This document shows, in pieces, positions 18,580 through 30,574 of a DNA stretch of 64,000 bases. The stretch is from Adiantum capillus-veneris. Its lineage: Eukaryota; Streptophyta; Polypodiopsida; Polypodiales; Pteridaceae. The stretch spans positions 84,995,087 through 85,059,086 of the forward strand of contig CM043966.1 of NCBI GenBank assembly GCA_014529385.2. The letters run 5' to 3'. Numbering within the stretch: position 1 is the stretch's first letter; each line of letters opens with the position of its first letter. The notes below the pieces were generated by a model, which saw only the letters and a program-made list of their open reading frames with translations, did not search any database and was not told the DNA's origin. Both the position numbers and the translations under genes were made by a program.

Positions 18580-20929
18580 CTACCAACACTCATGCCTCCT
18601 TGTTGGGAGTACACATTCTTTGTTAGCTCTAGTGCTGGGAAAGAAACAATTGGTGCAGTTTTGTTACAACAAGATCCCTATAGTACCAGGATGCGGCCCA
18701 TCTACTTTGCTAGTAGGGTCATTAATGCTTTAGAGAGAGGCTACACGGAGGCAGAACTCATGATGCTTTCTCTCATGTTTGCGATAAGGAAATTTAGTTC
18801 CTACTTGCTCCCAAAACCTTTTGTAATCCTCACCGCAGAGAATTTTTTCCCTTGGGTGTCATCTCAAATGAATCTTAGTACTAGGATCTCAAAGTGGATT
18901 ATGTAGTTGCAAGAGTTTCAATACTCTTTCAAGGTAGAAGATAGTGTGCGTGCACAATTGGCAGGGATTCTCACTTATAGGGTGCATGAAAAGGAGATTA
19001 AGGTGCCTGAAGTAAAGACCCTACCATTGCCACCACCAAAAAGTATTCCTAATGCTTTTACCTTGTTCTTTGATGGAGCTTTTCGTCGAGCCACAAGAAA
19101 AGTAGGGGGAGGGCTAGTGTTGCTCAACCCAAGTGGAGAGGTGGTCATGAAAGAGAAGTTCAATCTACCAAGTTCAGCTAGCAACAATGAAGCAGAATAT
19201 GACACACTACTTCATGGTTTAAAAATATGCATTGGCCATGGTATACAACGTCTCATGGTAAAAGGGGATGCACTTCTCATTGTGAAGCAGATTTTAGGCA
19301 TTTGGGCATGCAAAAATGAAAGACTAAGGGCCAAAGTTCATACCATCCGTAGGCTATTGAATCAATTTGAGGAGGTGCAATTATATCATATTCCTAGGAA
19401 ACAAAATGAAGATGCTGATTTACTTGCACAACAAGCCGTTGCATGTGTAAAGAAAGAAGTGCAGGTCATCATGGTGGCGGCTGCTGTGAAGCAACCGAGG
19501 TACCAGGGATTGGAGTCATTGGCTCCCATCATTGGCTACATTTTGGAGGGTGAGTTTCCACCAGACTTCACAAAAGCTCAGAAGAGGAGACTCATGAAGA
19601 AGGCAAGCATGTATCTCTTCCTAGAAGGCTCCCTCTATCAAAGAGGGAAGGATAAAGTGTGCAGAAGAGTACCAACTATCGCGGAAATTCCAGCCATTCT
19701 AAAAGGTTTGCATGAAGAGGCATGTGGTGGTCATTTTTCCCAAGAATTAACTGTGAAGAAGATTTTGCTTGCGGGGTATGTTTGGCCAAGTCTGCATGTG
19801 GATGTCCAACATTGGTGTAAAAGTTGTCACAATTGTCAGGTAAATGGGAATAGAAGATTGATTTATGGTCCAAGGCAAATTGTGCTTGAAAATGGACCCT
19901 TTGAAAAAGTGGGGCATTGATGCTATGGGTCCTCTGCCTAGGACAAGAAATGGTAAACTCTACATTCTAGTGGCTGTAGACTATATGACTAGGTGGGTGG
20001 AAGCACAAAGTGTGGCAAAGGTAAATGAGAGGACAGTGAGCAAATTCGTCTACACTCACGTTTGTTGTAGATTTGGCACACCTTTGGAGATTGTTTCTGA
20101 TAATGGTCCAGGGTTTAGAAAGGGATTGCTCAAAGAAGTCTGTGAAGAACTTCGCATTCTACATCGTCACAGTACACCCTACTATCCCCAATCAAATGGT
20201 TTGGTAGAAAAAGCTAATGGTGTCATTGCAGGCATCATTAGAAAGATGGTGAAAAACAAGACAAAGTTGTGGGATGACTTCTTGGATGGTGCCTTGTGGG
20301 CGTATCGAACCACATATAGGGAAGCCACGGAGTTCACACCATTTCACTTGGTCTATGGTCAAGAGGCTTTACAGCCAATTGAACTAAACATTCCAACAAT
20401 GCGACTTCATGGCAAATCAGCACAAGATGATCAAGAAGCATGGATGGATCGACTTCTCACCTTAGTTGAGCTTGAGTGGAAAAGAGAAGCAGCATACGAG
20501 TGCTATAAGAGGAAAGCCACACAGACAAAGGAGAAGCTTGACATGAAACTGAAGGACAAAGGCATCAATGAAGGAGATCTTGTGCTAAGGTATGACAATC
20601 GACTTGATAATCGTTTTGATGCCAAATTTGAAACAAGATGGCAGGGGCCATACATAGTCAAGAAGGCTTTCAATTCAAGTTACTATCAACTTATGGACTT
20701 GAATGGGAAAGAGCACTCCAGAAAGGTAAACGGCTATCGCTTGAAGCCTTACTTGAGTCGCCTTCTACCAAAGGATCTACAAGAGCAAAAGGCAACTATC
20801 CCATGTAAGTATTGTTCCATGAAGCATGAGTGTAACACAAACCATAATTCCAAGGGGCCAAACAATGAAGATCTTGTCAAGGACTCTGAAGCACTCTCTT
20901 TGGAAAAGATTCTTTATGATGGTACATGA
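18580..20929 (+). pseudogene. pol: pol of the outer element, 3' part: RNase H domains and integrase
   Basis: Resumes pol exactly where the part ending at 7287 stops. A TAG at 18904-18906 replaces GAG of the inner copy. One extra A in a run near 19905 shifts the frame; the next frame continues from WGIDAMGPL to the C-terminus at 20929. The second RNase H keeps FFDGA, NNEAEY, KGDA and DADLLAQ. The integrase HHCC region and D, D, E residues (WGIDAMG, VSDNGPGF, VEKANG) are readable across the shift. The gypsy-type RNase H again shows TA in place of TD, so that loss predates both copies. Confidence 0.9.
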
Positions 20930-20940
20930 ATATACCATCA

Positions 20941-20957
20941 TCCTGGGGGAGGGCTAA
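20941..20957 (+). other. Polypurine tract of the outer element
   Basis: TCCTGGGGGAGGGCTAA next to the TGATAG start of LTR4; one substitution from the inner copy. Confidence 0.8.
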
Positions 20958-22663
20958 TGATAGCCGTTTTTCGGCTCTCTGTAATTGCCATAGTGAGTTA
21001 TCTCACCCTATCAAATCACTCAAACAATGTGGTTACCCCCACCCTTTCACTGTATATAGGTGCGTGTGAGTTAGGGGACTTTTCCCATATCTCCTTACTG
21101 AAATAAAAAACCCTCAGTTAGCTAGTCATTGGGCTAGTTGAGCCAAAAAAATAAAAAATATAAGTATATTATGGCCCATGTGTATGTAAATATTTCTTTG
21201 TATATAGGGCCTAAATAAAATATTTTTTCATAATTATTTTGGTATTTATTTAAATATTTCTCCATAGGTGTGTGTTATTTATGCTCTGTACATTGCCTCA
21301 CCATTACCACAATTTTTCTTACCATTTTTCATACTCTTTATTCCATATAGAAATATTTTCATGTAAGCTTCTCTTATATTTGGTGTAACTCCACCCCAAC
21401 AAAAATCCAAAAAATTTAGTTTTATTTATGTGTATATTTTTTCACTATTGTCATTTTTCCCTTCCTACATCTATTTTGTTTTTTTTCTAAAAAATTAGAA
21501 CACCAAAAATATTTATCTTTTTATGATAGCCTCATAATGAGAGAGATTTCTTTTGACCCCTTTATATTTTTTCCACATATTTTATTTAATTTTGACATGT
21601 ACATATTTTTTAGACCCCTCAATATTTGATTTTCTTAGTTGTACTATTCACTTATATCATGATCTCAACAATATCTTCAATTATAGACCTACCAAATAAG
21701 GTCAAGGGTAGGTGGCATGCATACATGCACTATGGAGGGCTCACTCTTGGAGGTATTCAAAAGAATCATCCAAAGAAGGACCCCACAAGGACCTTGTGCA
21801 GTGGAAAAAAACGGTTGGTTTTGCTGAATTTTTAAAATTCACTTGCTCTCCAAATTTGAAAAGGTGATACAAACAAAAGTTGTAGCTCGTGGGCTGAACT
21901 TTTGCCTCAAATTTTTTCATATTTTTTTGAGCTTTGAGCTGTGAGCTATGATTTTATTAGTGGACCCCAGTTTTCCCATGCTATGCAGCCACACTCTCTC
22001 TTCCACTTTATCATTTTCCTCTTTCACACACACTTCTCCACTCATCATTCCCACCTCTCTCACCACTCCTCTCTGCACCCTACTCACCTTCTCCTCAACC
22101 TTGAAGATTAAGAGAAACCATGGTGAACTCATACCTCCCACACACAATTCCATTCCAAAATTGACCACCTAGTCTCATTTTTCCTCCTCCAAATTACCCA
22201 TATCTATCAAAAAAACCACAAAATTCAGCCTCTTCTCTTAAAAGACATCATCATGGTGGTTGATTACTCAGCTTCAATTACCTTGTCTCTCAAGGAAGGT
22301 CAAGAGTGGAGAAAAAATGTACCGTCAAAGCTAGTGGACCGTCAACAAGCGTCAAAATTGGCCCTACTCAAGACACTTGGAGCATCAACCTGGTAAGAAA
22401 TCCACCTTTTCTTACCTCTTAAGAGTTTTTCTTCCTTATTTGTATCCTACATGGATACTCCCATTGTAAATATCCAATTCCATTTGTAAATTAATACTAA
22501 CTCTACTAACACTAACCCACTATGAAAAGTCCTATCACCTCCATTTCTCTCCTCTCTCTTTCCCCACCAACTTCTTGATAATTCCAAGCAAAAGAAATTA
22601 GATAAATTGCTGAAAATCTAACCCAACCATGGTTAGAGGAGTAACCCTAGCCTTCAAAATTGC

Positions 22664-22670
22664 TATAAAA
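22664..22670 (+). promoter_or_regulatory. TATA box of LTR4
   Basis: TATAAAA in the conserved context. Read-through would transcribe into the neighbouring AT-rich region. Confidence 0.65.
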
Positions 22671-22991
22671 GGAGGGTGTAGCTAGCACAAAAAGGGGAGA
22701 GAAGAAAGAGCACTATGCTATAGCTTGAGAAGCCAAGCTCAACCTCTTGAGAAGGAGCTCTTGAGTGGAATCTCATTGGCATTAGGCATATGTATGTGTT
22801 GTATTAGGGGTGATTAGCAAGGGAACTCTATGCCATTGTAAGAGAGAGTGATCATTAAATTGAGAGTAGGAAATCTATCATTTCTCCTACTAGAGTAAGC
22901 CCAACATTTGCTGAATCAAGGAGGGTGAATTTGGACTAAGCATGGATACCTTGTCTCCCTTCCAACGTGAAGTCATGGACAATAATGATGT

Positions 22992-23215
22992 GTAAGTGTC
23001 TTGGTGTTCTATTTAAGTTCTTGATAGCTTGTCTCCGGGTATTGTTATCAATTTATCCATAAATCCCACATGCTGTAAGAGGGCGACAGGGTGGAGAGGA
23101 CTCCCCTGGCCTTAAGACAGTGATTGGGGTGGTTTTTTTCTTGTGATGTGTTGTGGTGTAATTTACTCAGGCTATGTTGAACAAATACTAATCTCACTTT
23201 GATTGGTCATGACAG
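22992..23215 (+). other. Putative 224-nt leader intron in LTR4
   Basis: GTAAGT donor, TACTAAT box, GACAG acceptor; same length as in LTR1. Confidence 0.45.
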
Positions 23216-23331
23216 ATTTGTAAGAAGGCATTAGTGCAACAAGCACCCCCTTCCCCCTTCTCTCTCTTTCTTACATATATATATTTATGTTTGCTTGATC
23301 ATTAACGATACACTTCAAAGCAACCCGAGCA

Positions 23332-23413
<82 letters not shown>

Positions 23414-23934
23414 TTTTAGTGTGTGAGAGTGTTCCATTGGTGTTAGGGTTAGTGTAAATTCCTTGCTTGTTTGTGGGTTGCTCTAATGATTCTCCTCTTT
23501 TGCGTCCTAGTTCGCTCTTAAACTAGGTGGTGCCCCTTGTGTAGTTGGGATTTGGTTGGGGGTTTGTTGTTTTGGTTTGTGTTGTGTTGTGCCCCAGCCC
23601 CATTGAGCAGCACGGGAGCCTTGAAGGGTGTCTAGAGGTTGCTCTTCTTGTTGCCTGCCCCGGACCGCTTCAATATATTTCTCTTCATCAATCATATATT
23701 TGTTACTGACGTAACTTTGCTGCAGAAGACAGTTACATCTGTGAATATATATCTGAAAAGCAACCTTTTGCTTTCTATACTATTCCAATTCAGTTGACAC
23801 ACTGATGATCGTCCAAATTCAGTCGAGCTACTGATGGTATATGATTTTATTGTTATTTGATATATTTGTTCATTGGTTCTAGTATAAATATTCTTTTAAA
23901 GATATAATTCACATCGTTTCGTTGATAATCGCTC

Positions 23935-24165
23935 GATAATACCATAGTGATTTTGCTAGTACCATGATGTTGTTTCGTTAATACCTTGATCATGGTGATT
24001 TTCATTGATACCATGATGATATTTCGTTGATACCATGGTTATTCTCGGTGAGACCATGATATTGTTTCGCTAATACCATGGTTATTCTCGGTGATACCAT
24101 GATGTTAATTCATTAATACAATTATTATTTTTTATGATACCGTGATGCTTTTTGTTGATATCATG
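23935..24165 (+). repeat. Degenerate tandem array of a TGATACCATGATG motif
   Basis: Roughly 20- to 40-bp units built on GATACCATGATG, TTTCGTTGATACCATG and GGTTATTCTCGGTGA repeat many times with drift. No coding capacity. It lies between LTR4 and the CACTA element and could belong to the subterminal region of either or to an older insertion. Confidence 0.7.
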
Positions 24166-24434
24166 ATGATTTCATCATTTTCGTTGATAAATGTCATTTT
24201 CTGTAGTATATACACATATCATTTGCAACACGTGATCAAGTATCTTATACTTTTATGTTCATACTTTATGTACACAAATGTTACCGTGCGTATATATGTT
24301 GTCAAAAGAGTGGCATCGCGAACCATCTCTTATGGCATTTTGAACGTAATTATTTCACTAACGATGCTAAAAATTTTCATGACTATGTTTTTTGAGTCTA
24401 TGATCTATGTAGAATTGATCAAAGAATTGATTTC

Positions 24435-25100
24435 ATGAAGACAAACTTGGTGATGAAGACATGTCATTTGGATGACAAGCTGAAGATATGTTTGGTGATG
24501 CCATATTGATGACAAGCTACCTAGAAGATCCACGGAGACACTTCTGATCACGAGCTATCAATAGCCTTTACAGCTCTTTATTGAACCTTTGCATTCATTA
24601 TTGTATTTGGTAGGAAAGGAATGATGTAACTTCTCACGAAATATTCATTGTAAAAGGAGTGATGTAGCTCCTCATAAATTATTCATTTGTAAAAGGAGTG
24701 ATGTAGCTCCTCATGAACATTTGTACAGTCAATGATTTTTATAATATAACGGTGGGTCTATATACAGCTATGGGTTTTCCCTTAATCCCCCAAGGGTTTT
24801 TTCATCCACAGTTAGGGACCCTTATTGGAGCGGGGGTGTTGACCTTATATGTGAAGCTACTCAATATATGGATTTCATATATAGCACCCGGGTCCCCTCT
24901 ATATATACATCATCTCATGTGTGTATGCTACACACTTTGCGGTTCTATTTATGTGCTCTGTCTTTCTCTCTCAACATATACAAAAAGGACTCTTGTCATA
25001 TAGAGAAGCCGTCACCAGAATCAGCACCTGCACATGTACAAAAATCGATTAAAAATTCACAAATTATTAGAGTGATATTAACTAGTTAATCTTACATTCA
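24435..25100 (+). repeat. Non-coding, LTR-like stretch with short tandem duplications
   Basis: GTAAAAGGAGTGATGTAGCTCC occurs twice about 38 bp apart (24650s and 24690s), with a third, diverged copy near 24610. Downstream, a TATGGGTTTTCCC...AAGGGTTTTT stretch and TATATATACATC resemble the leader region of plant Copia LTRs. I could not define ends or coding sequence, so a solo or partial LTR is only a suggestion. Confidence 0.3.
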
Positions 25101-25369
25101 AATAAATTAAATACCAAAGAATTTGCCTCAACTGTCTCACCTCAATTTATCAATGGCGGCTGTTTGAGGCCTGCTAGTAGATAGTATCTCCCTTGGACTC
25201 AAGATCCTTTAGTAGAGGAATCAATCCTCGATGATATGCAGTGGTCTCCTTACTGTGTGTCGGTGCCCGCCTCACTGCTGCAAGATTCTGCATTTATTTG
25301 AAACATTGTGTGAGAAGGTTATTGCATCCTTGAAAAAATGCAAAAACGCCACCCCATACTCACAAACTC

Positions 25370-26230
25370 ATAGCGAAAGGTGTCAAATCCCCCGCTGCCG
25401 AGATGAGATGTACCCATGGAAGATAGGCGATCCTGTGCATCTCTATGCTTCCTCAACCTCGTATTTGTCGACTCCTCCTTCTCTCTGATCTGCTACCATG
25501 CCTCGTATGGGATTCCAGTAGGCTTCCATTGGCCTAGCGTGAAACATCAACGAGCGTGATCTCAATAGTGTTTCACAGTGCCCCGTGATCCACCTCCTAG
25601 GAACCTCCTGTGAACCCGGAGCAGGCTTGTACTCTCGAAGGATGGACTCCACTATGTAATTGATCTTTCTGGGACCAAGGATCCACAATGCTATTAGCAA
25701 ATTGCAGATCTACGAGCTGGCGAATCCGCTGTCTCATCTCAGTCCCGACCGCATCCATGTTGGGCTAGCCATCCTCTCGTATGTGATAGAACTTGGAGGC
25801 ATTGTGCTCCTATCCCCCCAAGGTGTCCGAGATGTGCCAAGCGGGGTGCCTGCATCGAAGGGGGTCGTGATCGAGGAGGGGTCAAAGCATCTATAGCCTC
25901 TCCCCCACAACACCCCCCACCTCCACCTCCACCCGAAGACCACCAAGAATGTCGAGTTCGAGTATGGCTTGGAGATGCGCCTACTGACGAGGGAGGAGTC
26001 ACAAGTGGCACTGTTGATGGACCCACAGACCCCCTGGGTGTTGAAGCGACCGTGATCAGAGATCTATTGCCCATTGGTGTCACACCTGCAGGTGTCATAG
26101 CCTCGAATGTCCAACCGGATGGTGTCATACCAGTACCGCGTGCTATCCAATACTGCGAAGCTACTGCCATCTGAGCAGGGATCATCCATGTGAGGAAGCC
26201 CATAAAGTCGGTCTTGCTCACAGAGTGGGA
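25370..26230 (-). pseudogene. CACTA 1 second gene, Transposase_24-like
   Basis: The N-terminal part is serine/proline/threonine-rich with a glycine run and a CCGG motif (GGGGGGGCCGG), matching the GGGGGCC region of the intact gene at 40379-41725. The C-terminal part carries TSHLGSGGF followed by a GTGAGT donor, the same place where the related gene has SHHLGSGGW followed by GTAAGT. Several frame changes. In CACTA elements this second protein is thought to bind subterminal DNA; here that is inference from family and position. Confidence 0.6.
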
Positions 26231-26475
26231 TCTAGTGGAGAGTCACCCATACTAAAGTCCCGCACCACCAAAAACAAAGGAAAATTTAGAAAAATTACTT
26301 GAGCTAGATACAAACGAGCATGTCAAGACCAACACATACAAGCATCAACGAAAGACGCATCTTCGATAAGATCTTGCATTGTATCATCGTCTATCTCCAA
26401 CTGAAGGCATAACTCTACCCCGACTCATTGTCTCGTATTGTCTTCATCCATATCGAGGTCATCTTCATTTGGAAC

Positions 26476-27080
26476 TTACACCTCTTCCTCATTCGCCACA
26501 TCAAGCTCGACTCCCACATCTTCCCCTACCGTCGCGCTGTCATCTACGTCATCTGATTGGCTATTCAAGAGGAGCTCTTGCCCTTCAAATACATAGTCTA
26601 TTTCTTGGAGCAACGTGAACCACAAACCACCATTGCGTCTCTCCAGGGTCCGATACAAAGAAAACTTTCTTGCAATGTTTGGAAAGCACAAACGTATTGC
26701 TTCTATTAGTCCAAACCTTGCTAGAGCCAATCTCCACAAGGCCGCTCATATCTCTACGTATTGTTGCATTGCGACTGGATGTAATCACCTTGAACCACTT
26801 CACATCCAACAAAAACATCTCAAACCGCCTGAAGCTGACTCTCAAGATATTTGAAATAACACCACAGTAATCCACGTTGCTAATGCTCTCGTTCGTGTCT
26901 CTGGCGTTGTCTCTACTTTTTTGCAAGAAACTGACCATGACACCATTATCATACATGTTTCTTCTATTGTCAATCTGAGCAGTCCAGAAATGCTTTTCGT
27001 GCAACCACAATTCCTAAAATCCTTGATACTTCCAATCACATCCAATGGCCAATTCTTCCTCTTCTCTTGATATCGGCTCA
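26476..27080 (-). pseudogene. CACTA 1 transposase C-terminus (DUF4216-like)
   Basis: Minus-strand fragments contain DYCGVISNILRVSF, then LLDVKWFKV and KKVFFVSDPG followed by WWFVVHV, the pattern of DUF4216 found at the C-terminus of plant CACTA TNP2-type transposases. The related gene at 41998-43493 shows YFGTLQEILRIDY and WWYVIEVAP at the same places. Disrupted by frameshifts. Confidence 0.7.
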
Positions 27081-28013
27081 CCAGATTTTCAGGCTGCTCT
27101 CACAGATTTGTCCAACCATGCCATAGTCGGGAACTCTGGTAGAGGTGCAAGGTGCGCTCACATAAGCAAACTTCTAGTAGATCGGTTTCGCCTGAAGTCG
27201 TACCTCTCCTTTGTGCGTCTACTCTTTTCTTCTTCATATCTTTCAAGCCACTTTTGCATAGGCTCTGAGTTTAAGATGCAAAACTTCATGATCTTTGAAT
27301 GAGCAGATGCATTTGGATGGTCAATAAGCTCTTGGGTAGATACCTCTCAATCATGCAAACTGCCTCAATGGAATTTTCACGAGCATTAGAAATGGAGTCC
27401 TCTCAAATCTCTTTTAAAGAGATCCAGTGTCCCAAGTCGCTTAGCTCGTATATGTAGGATCACACCTCTTCTGTCAAACACCCCTTGATTTCAATTGGAA
27501 GTATAAATTGCAAGAACTTATGCTAGTCATGCGACTTCAGTCCCGACAGCTGATCGTGCGGGTGAATGTTGTCTTGCGACATCACATGCATCCTGTGGGA
27601 GTCCTAAATTCTTGAATCACCCTTTTGACTTGTTGCTCCTTGCTTTCAAGTGGAACCCATGGTGCTCTTGGAAGCTTTGTTTAGCCCGTGGCCGAGGTGA
27701 TAGTCCACAACTTTGGCATCCTCCCAACATGTTGCAAATCATCTTGTTGTGCTCGATTATCTTTTGCTCCTGTGATTGTCTTCCAGAGAAGCTCTCCCAC
27801 ATTCTTGAATATATGCATTGGATCCAACAAGTGGTTGATGAGAAGATCACCCTAGTACGACAACATATAGAGGATGGACAAGCGCTTCATTCTTGGAACG
27901 GGCTGCATCACGTGCCTCACAGCAGAGACGCCACTCTTGGACGTGCATAAGACCACATTCGACACGACCAAGTTGACCATCATGCAAGTGGTGGCTATCG
28001 GGAAGATAACAAT
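27081..28013 (-). pseudogene. CACTA 1 transposase, middle part (end of catalytic region and DUF4218)
   Basis: Near 27780-27840 the minus strand reads NHLLDPMHIFKNVGE, the conserved HNLDxMHIEKN motif of TNP2 transposases. Near 27480-27545 it reads GLKSHD, a stop, then HKFLQFILPIEIKG, the GLKSHDxH...LP start of DUF4218. Near 27240 PMQKWLERYEEEK matches PVMQKWISQYEDAK of the other CACTA element. Numerous stops; not functional. Confidence 0.75.
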
Positions 28014-28258
28014 CTCGGGGGGTTCACTATGTGTAAAACTACCATATCACGTGCGTCCAAGACATGTTTGTAAAACCCCTTATCTGTGAATTTTGTTAAG
28101 AATATAATTTACCCTTTGCTTTTAAAATCTATAAGTTTTTTAAAATTTGGAAAAATAATGCCCTTTTATATCTAAAATTTTGTAAGTTTCAAGAACTTTA
28201 AATACCCTTATGTGGAACTCACGTGATAACTTACATTTTTATTAGGTGACCTCCCCGG
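28014..28258 (+). mobile_element. Mutator-like MITE, copy 1 (245 bp)
   Basis: Flanked by a perfect 9-bp duplication GATAACAAT (28005-28013 and 28259-28267), the length made by Mutator-like transposases. Ends are CTCGGGGGGTTCAC and the inverse of CCGGGGAGGTCAC. Both arms contain a TATCACGTG core (28053 and 28220 regions). No coding sequence. It sits inside the CACTA 1 transposase and resembles the copy at 38986-39201. Confidence 0.85.
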
Positions 28259-28880
28259 GATAACAATGGTGGCCTTGATAGATAGTCTTTCGAAGTGCCC
28301 AAGAATAGCGCACATCCAACGGGGGCCCGCAGATTGGACATGCATTGTATCCCAAAGTTGTAAGACCTGCATTCACAAAGAATCAATTCTGAGATCTAGA
28401 TCTAGCACTTGAGGAATGAAAATGTACAAAAACACTATCAATTGCCATAACATTCTCCATATCTCGGCCAGTCATGCATAGTCCACATAAGGATTCCATG
28501 CACCCTTGCATGCTGCTGCGGAGTTGGTTTAGAGGTATCTATAATGTTGATTCTGTGCCATAACTCCAACATTTTGTCCACCAATGGTGCGAGGTAGACA
28601 TCCATGTTTTTTGCGTTGAACTTCCCAGGCACAATAAAGGCTAATATCAGGTGACCCTTCTTCATAGCAAGCCACGATGGGAGGTTGTTATTGACAAGAA
28701 AGACGGGGTCCATGGTGAGCTTCTCAGGACAAATGGGTTGATTCCATCCATTTCCATGCCCAAACACAGGTTACGTGGTTCTCTCTTAAAATCAGGCCAC
28801 GTCTCTTCGACGTGCTTCCAAGCCCTAGAATCAGTAGGCACCCGAAATGTTGCATAGTGGATCTGTTTGTAAAATGTCAT
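28259..28880 (-). pseudogene. CACTA 1 transposase catalytic region (Transposase_21 type)
   Basis: In two minus-strand frames I read AWKHVEETWPDFKREPRN, then LCLGMEMDGINPF, then NLPSWLAMKKGHLILAFIVPG, MDVYLAPLVDKMLELW and LMWTMHDWPRYG. These are the conserved blocks of the TNP2 transposase core (AWKHFDexxPdFA, DGFNPF, NLPPWLCMK, DIDVYLxPL, LLWTInDFPAYG). A frameshift lies near 28720. The core would cut and join transposon ends; the gene is dead. Confidence 0.85.
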
Positions 28881-29212
28881 CCCATTTACTTAGAAATGGA
28901 ACCACAAAAAAACATGCTCTTCATTCTTGGAATAATGGGAAAATGTCGTAGCACTTTAGCTAGCACTGACTTGCCAACAACATCTTGTTTGTATTGCAAT
29001 GCTTCGCTTTCGGACAAGCAAGACAATCTGCGAATTCTTTGCGGAACAGAATGCAATCATTCGGGATGAATGTTGGTATAGTCACAACCAACTGAGGTCA
29101 AAAGTCTCTTTGTGTCTGGCCTGAAGGGGGGCATTTTATTTCCATCGGGAACTAGTTGATCCCTCAACAACCTGCTCAGTCCATATCCAATTTTAAGCGA
29201 AAAAGAAACACT

Positions 29213-29758
29213 TCAAACCGGATGTGCTCCGATGCAAGATGCATACCTGAACAGAGCAGTGATGCTTGCATCCAACCATTCATATACGGACTGCAAATTC
29301 AAGAATGAGAGACAAACACAAAGCACTGACATTTTGGCACCTGCAAAGAGTGGTTGACGTGCCAATCTCCTCAATATATCTTCAATAGATAGGTGCACGT
29401 CTTTGAGTACTGCTTGATCAGCGTTCTCTTTGTTTGCTTTGAAGAAGGCATCCAACATCTCCTCCATGCCGTTATCTTGTGATCCTAAACCCTCCCCTTC
29501 TTTTGTCCTTGCCTCTGGATTGGATGACTATGTAGGTGTAGATCTTTTTTGTTGTCGCTCCCACATCGGTGCTATGTCGCAAAAATCCATTCCTGTTCCG
29601 TAAGAATCGTATCTCAGATTTTGTACACTTTCTCTATCAAACTCTCCGTGCTTGTGCATATGCTCCTTACATATCCTGCGCTTACGCAAGATTTGATACT
29701 TGCAGAGCGTGCATGGACATGCAATCTTGTCCTCCATGTTAGTTGAGCATGATGCCAT
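29213..29758 (-). pseudogene. CACTA 1 transposase N-terminus (transposase-associated domain)
   Basis: Starts at 29758 on the minus strand. It contains IACPCTLCKYQ, then a basic segment and HMHKHGEF, the CPCxxC...HxxxxGF pattern of the transposase-associated domain that precedes the TNP2 core. The element at 43493 has VLCPCNQCKHA and HVREFGEF. A following acidic segment (29213-29467) is in another frame. Confidence 0.7.
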
Positions 29759-29801
29759 CTACAATGATTACAATTTAGATTCCTCAATATACGTCTCATA
29801 G

Positions 29802-30480
29802 TGTAAACTACCTCATATTCTCTAGCCATGCCCGATCTTCGCACACCTCGATCCAGAGGTATACGGAGATTAGGATCACCGAGTCATAATCTCGTCTTGA
29901 TTGGTCAAAGCCTATATTCATGGGTACCACATATGTGCACACCCAAGTCTACATGGCAATGCATGTAGCGGCGGGCAAAACCCCTTTGCCCGTTTGCCTC
30001 ACAGTACTAGTGTAAACTACCTCACATTCTCTAGCCATACCCGATCTCCGCACACCTCGGTCTATGTAAACTACCTCACATTCTCTAGCCATGCCCGATC
30101 TCCGCACACCTCGATCTAGAGGTGTACGGAGATCAGGACCAGCAGGTCATAATCTTGTCTTGATTGGTCAAAGCCTATATTCATGGGTGCCACATATGTG
30201 CACACCCAAGTCTACATGGCAATGCATGTAGCGACGGGCAAAACCCCTTTGCCCCTTTGCCGCACAGTACTAGTGTAAACTACCTCACATTCTCTAGCCA
30301 TACCCGATCTTCGCACACCTCGGTCCAAATCGAGGTGTATGGAGATCAAGACCATGGGGTATTATCTTGGCTTGATTGCTCAAAGCCTATATTCATGGGT
30401 GCCACATACTTGCACACCCAAGGCTACATGGCAATGCATGTAGCGGCAGGCAAAACCCCTTTGCCTCACAGTACTAGTGT
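29802..30480 (-). repeat. Tandem repeat, units of about 209 bp, in the CACTA 1 5' region
   Basis: Units begin TGTAAACTACCTCA at 29802, 30011, 30065 and 30274, with the next start at 30479. Two units are 209 bp, one is 205 bp and one is an internally truncated 54 bp. Units share CCCGATCT-CGCACACCTCG, TTGATTGGTCAAAGCC and GCAATGCATGTAGCG blocks. A single diverged unit is present at the same place in CACTA 2 (43605-43800), so the array grew within this element. Confidence 0.9.
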
Positions 30481-30574
30481 AAATTAAAACCCCTTTGCCT
30501 CCTGGTTTATTGAGAGCCTTACGTCTAAAGCGTCATCCGTCCATTTAATGTCTAAAGGCTCAGGTGTAAACTAA

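Larger units (their letters stand above)
1..23672 (+). mobile_element. Outer Tat-like Ty3/Gypsy retrotransposon, split by a same-family insertion
   Basis: The outer element has LTR1 (1-1350, left end outside the window), a 5' internal half (1351-7287), a 3' internal half (18580-20957) and LTR4 (20958-23672). The two halves meet at exactly the same point of pol: the left half stops just before the stretch with which the right half resumes, as judged against the uninterrupted inner copy. LTR1 and LTR4 share diagnostic variants, such as the ACATATATATATTTATG stretch before the CT tract and a CTTCA end, that LTR2 and LTR3 lack. The pol order, with a second RNase H, places it in the Tat lineage of plant Gypsy elements. 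Both coding halves carry stops and frameshifts, so it is not autonomous. Confidence 0.9.
20958..23672 (+). repeat. LTR4: 3' LTR of the outer element
   Basis: 2,715 bp, TGATAG...CTTCA. It retains the 784-bp segment deleted from LTR1, so that deletion arose after insertion (or in LTR1 only). TATA box 22664-22670, leader intron signal 22992-23215, CT tract 23335-23410. The next bases are ATATA; the partner target duplication lies outside the window. Confidence 0.93.
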
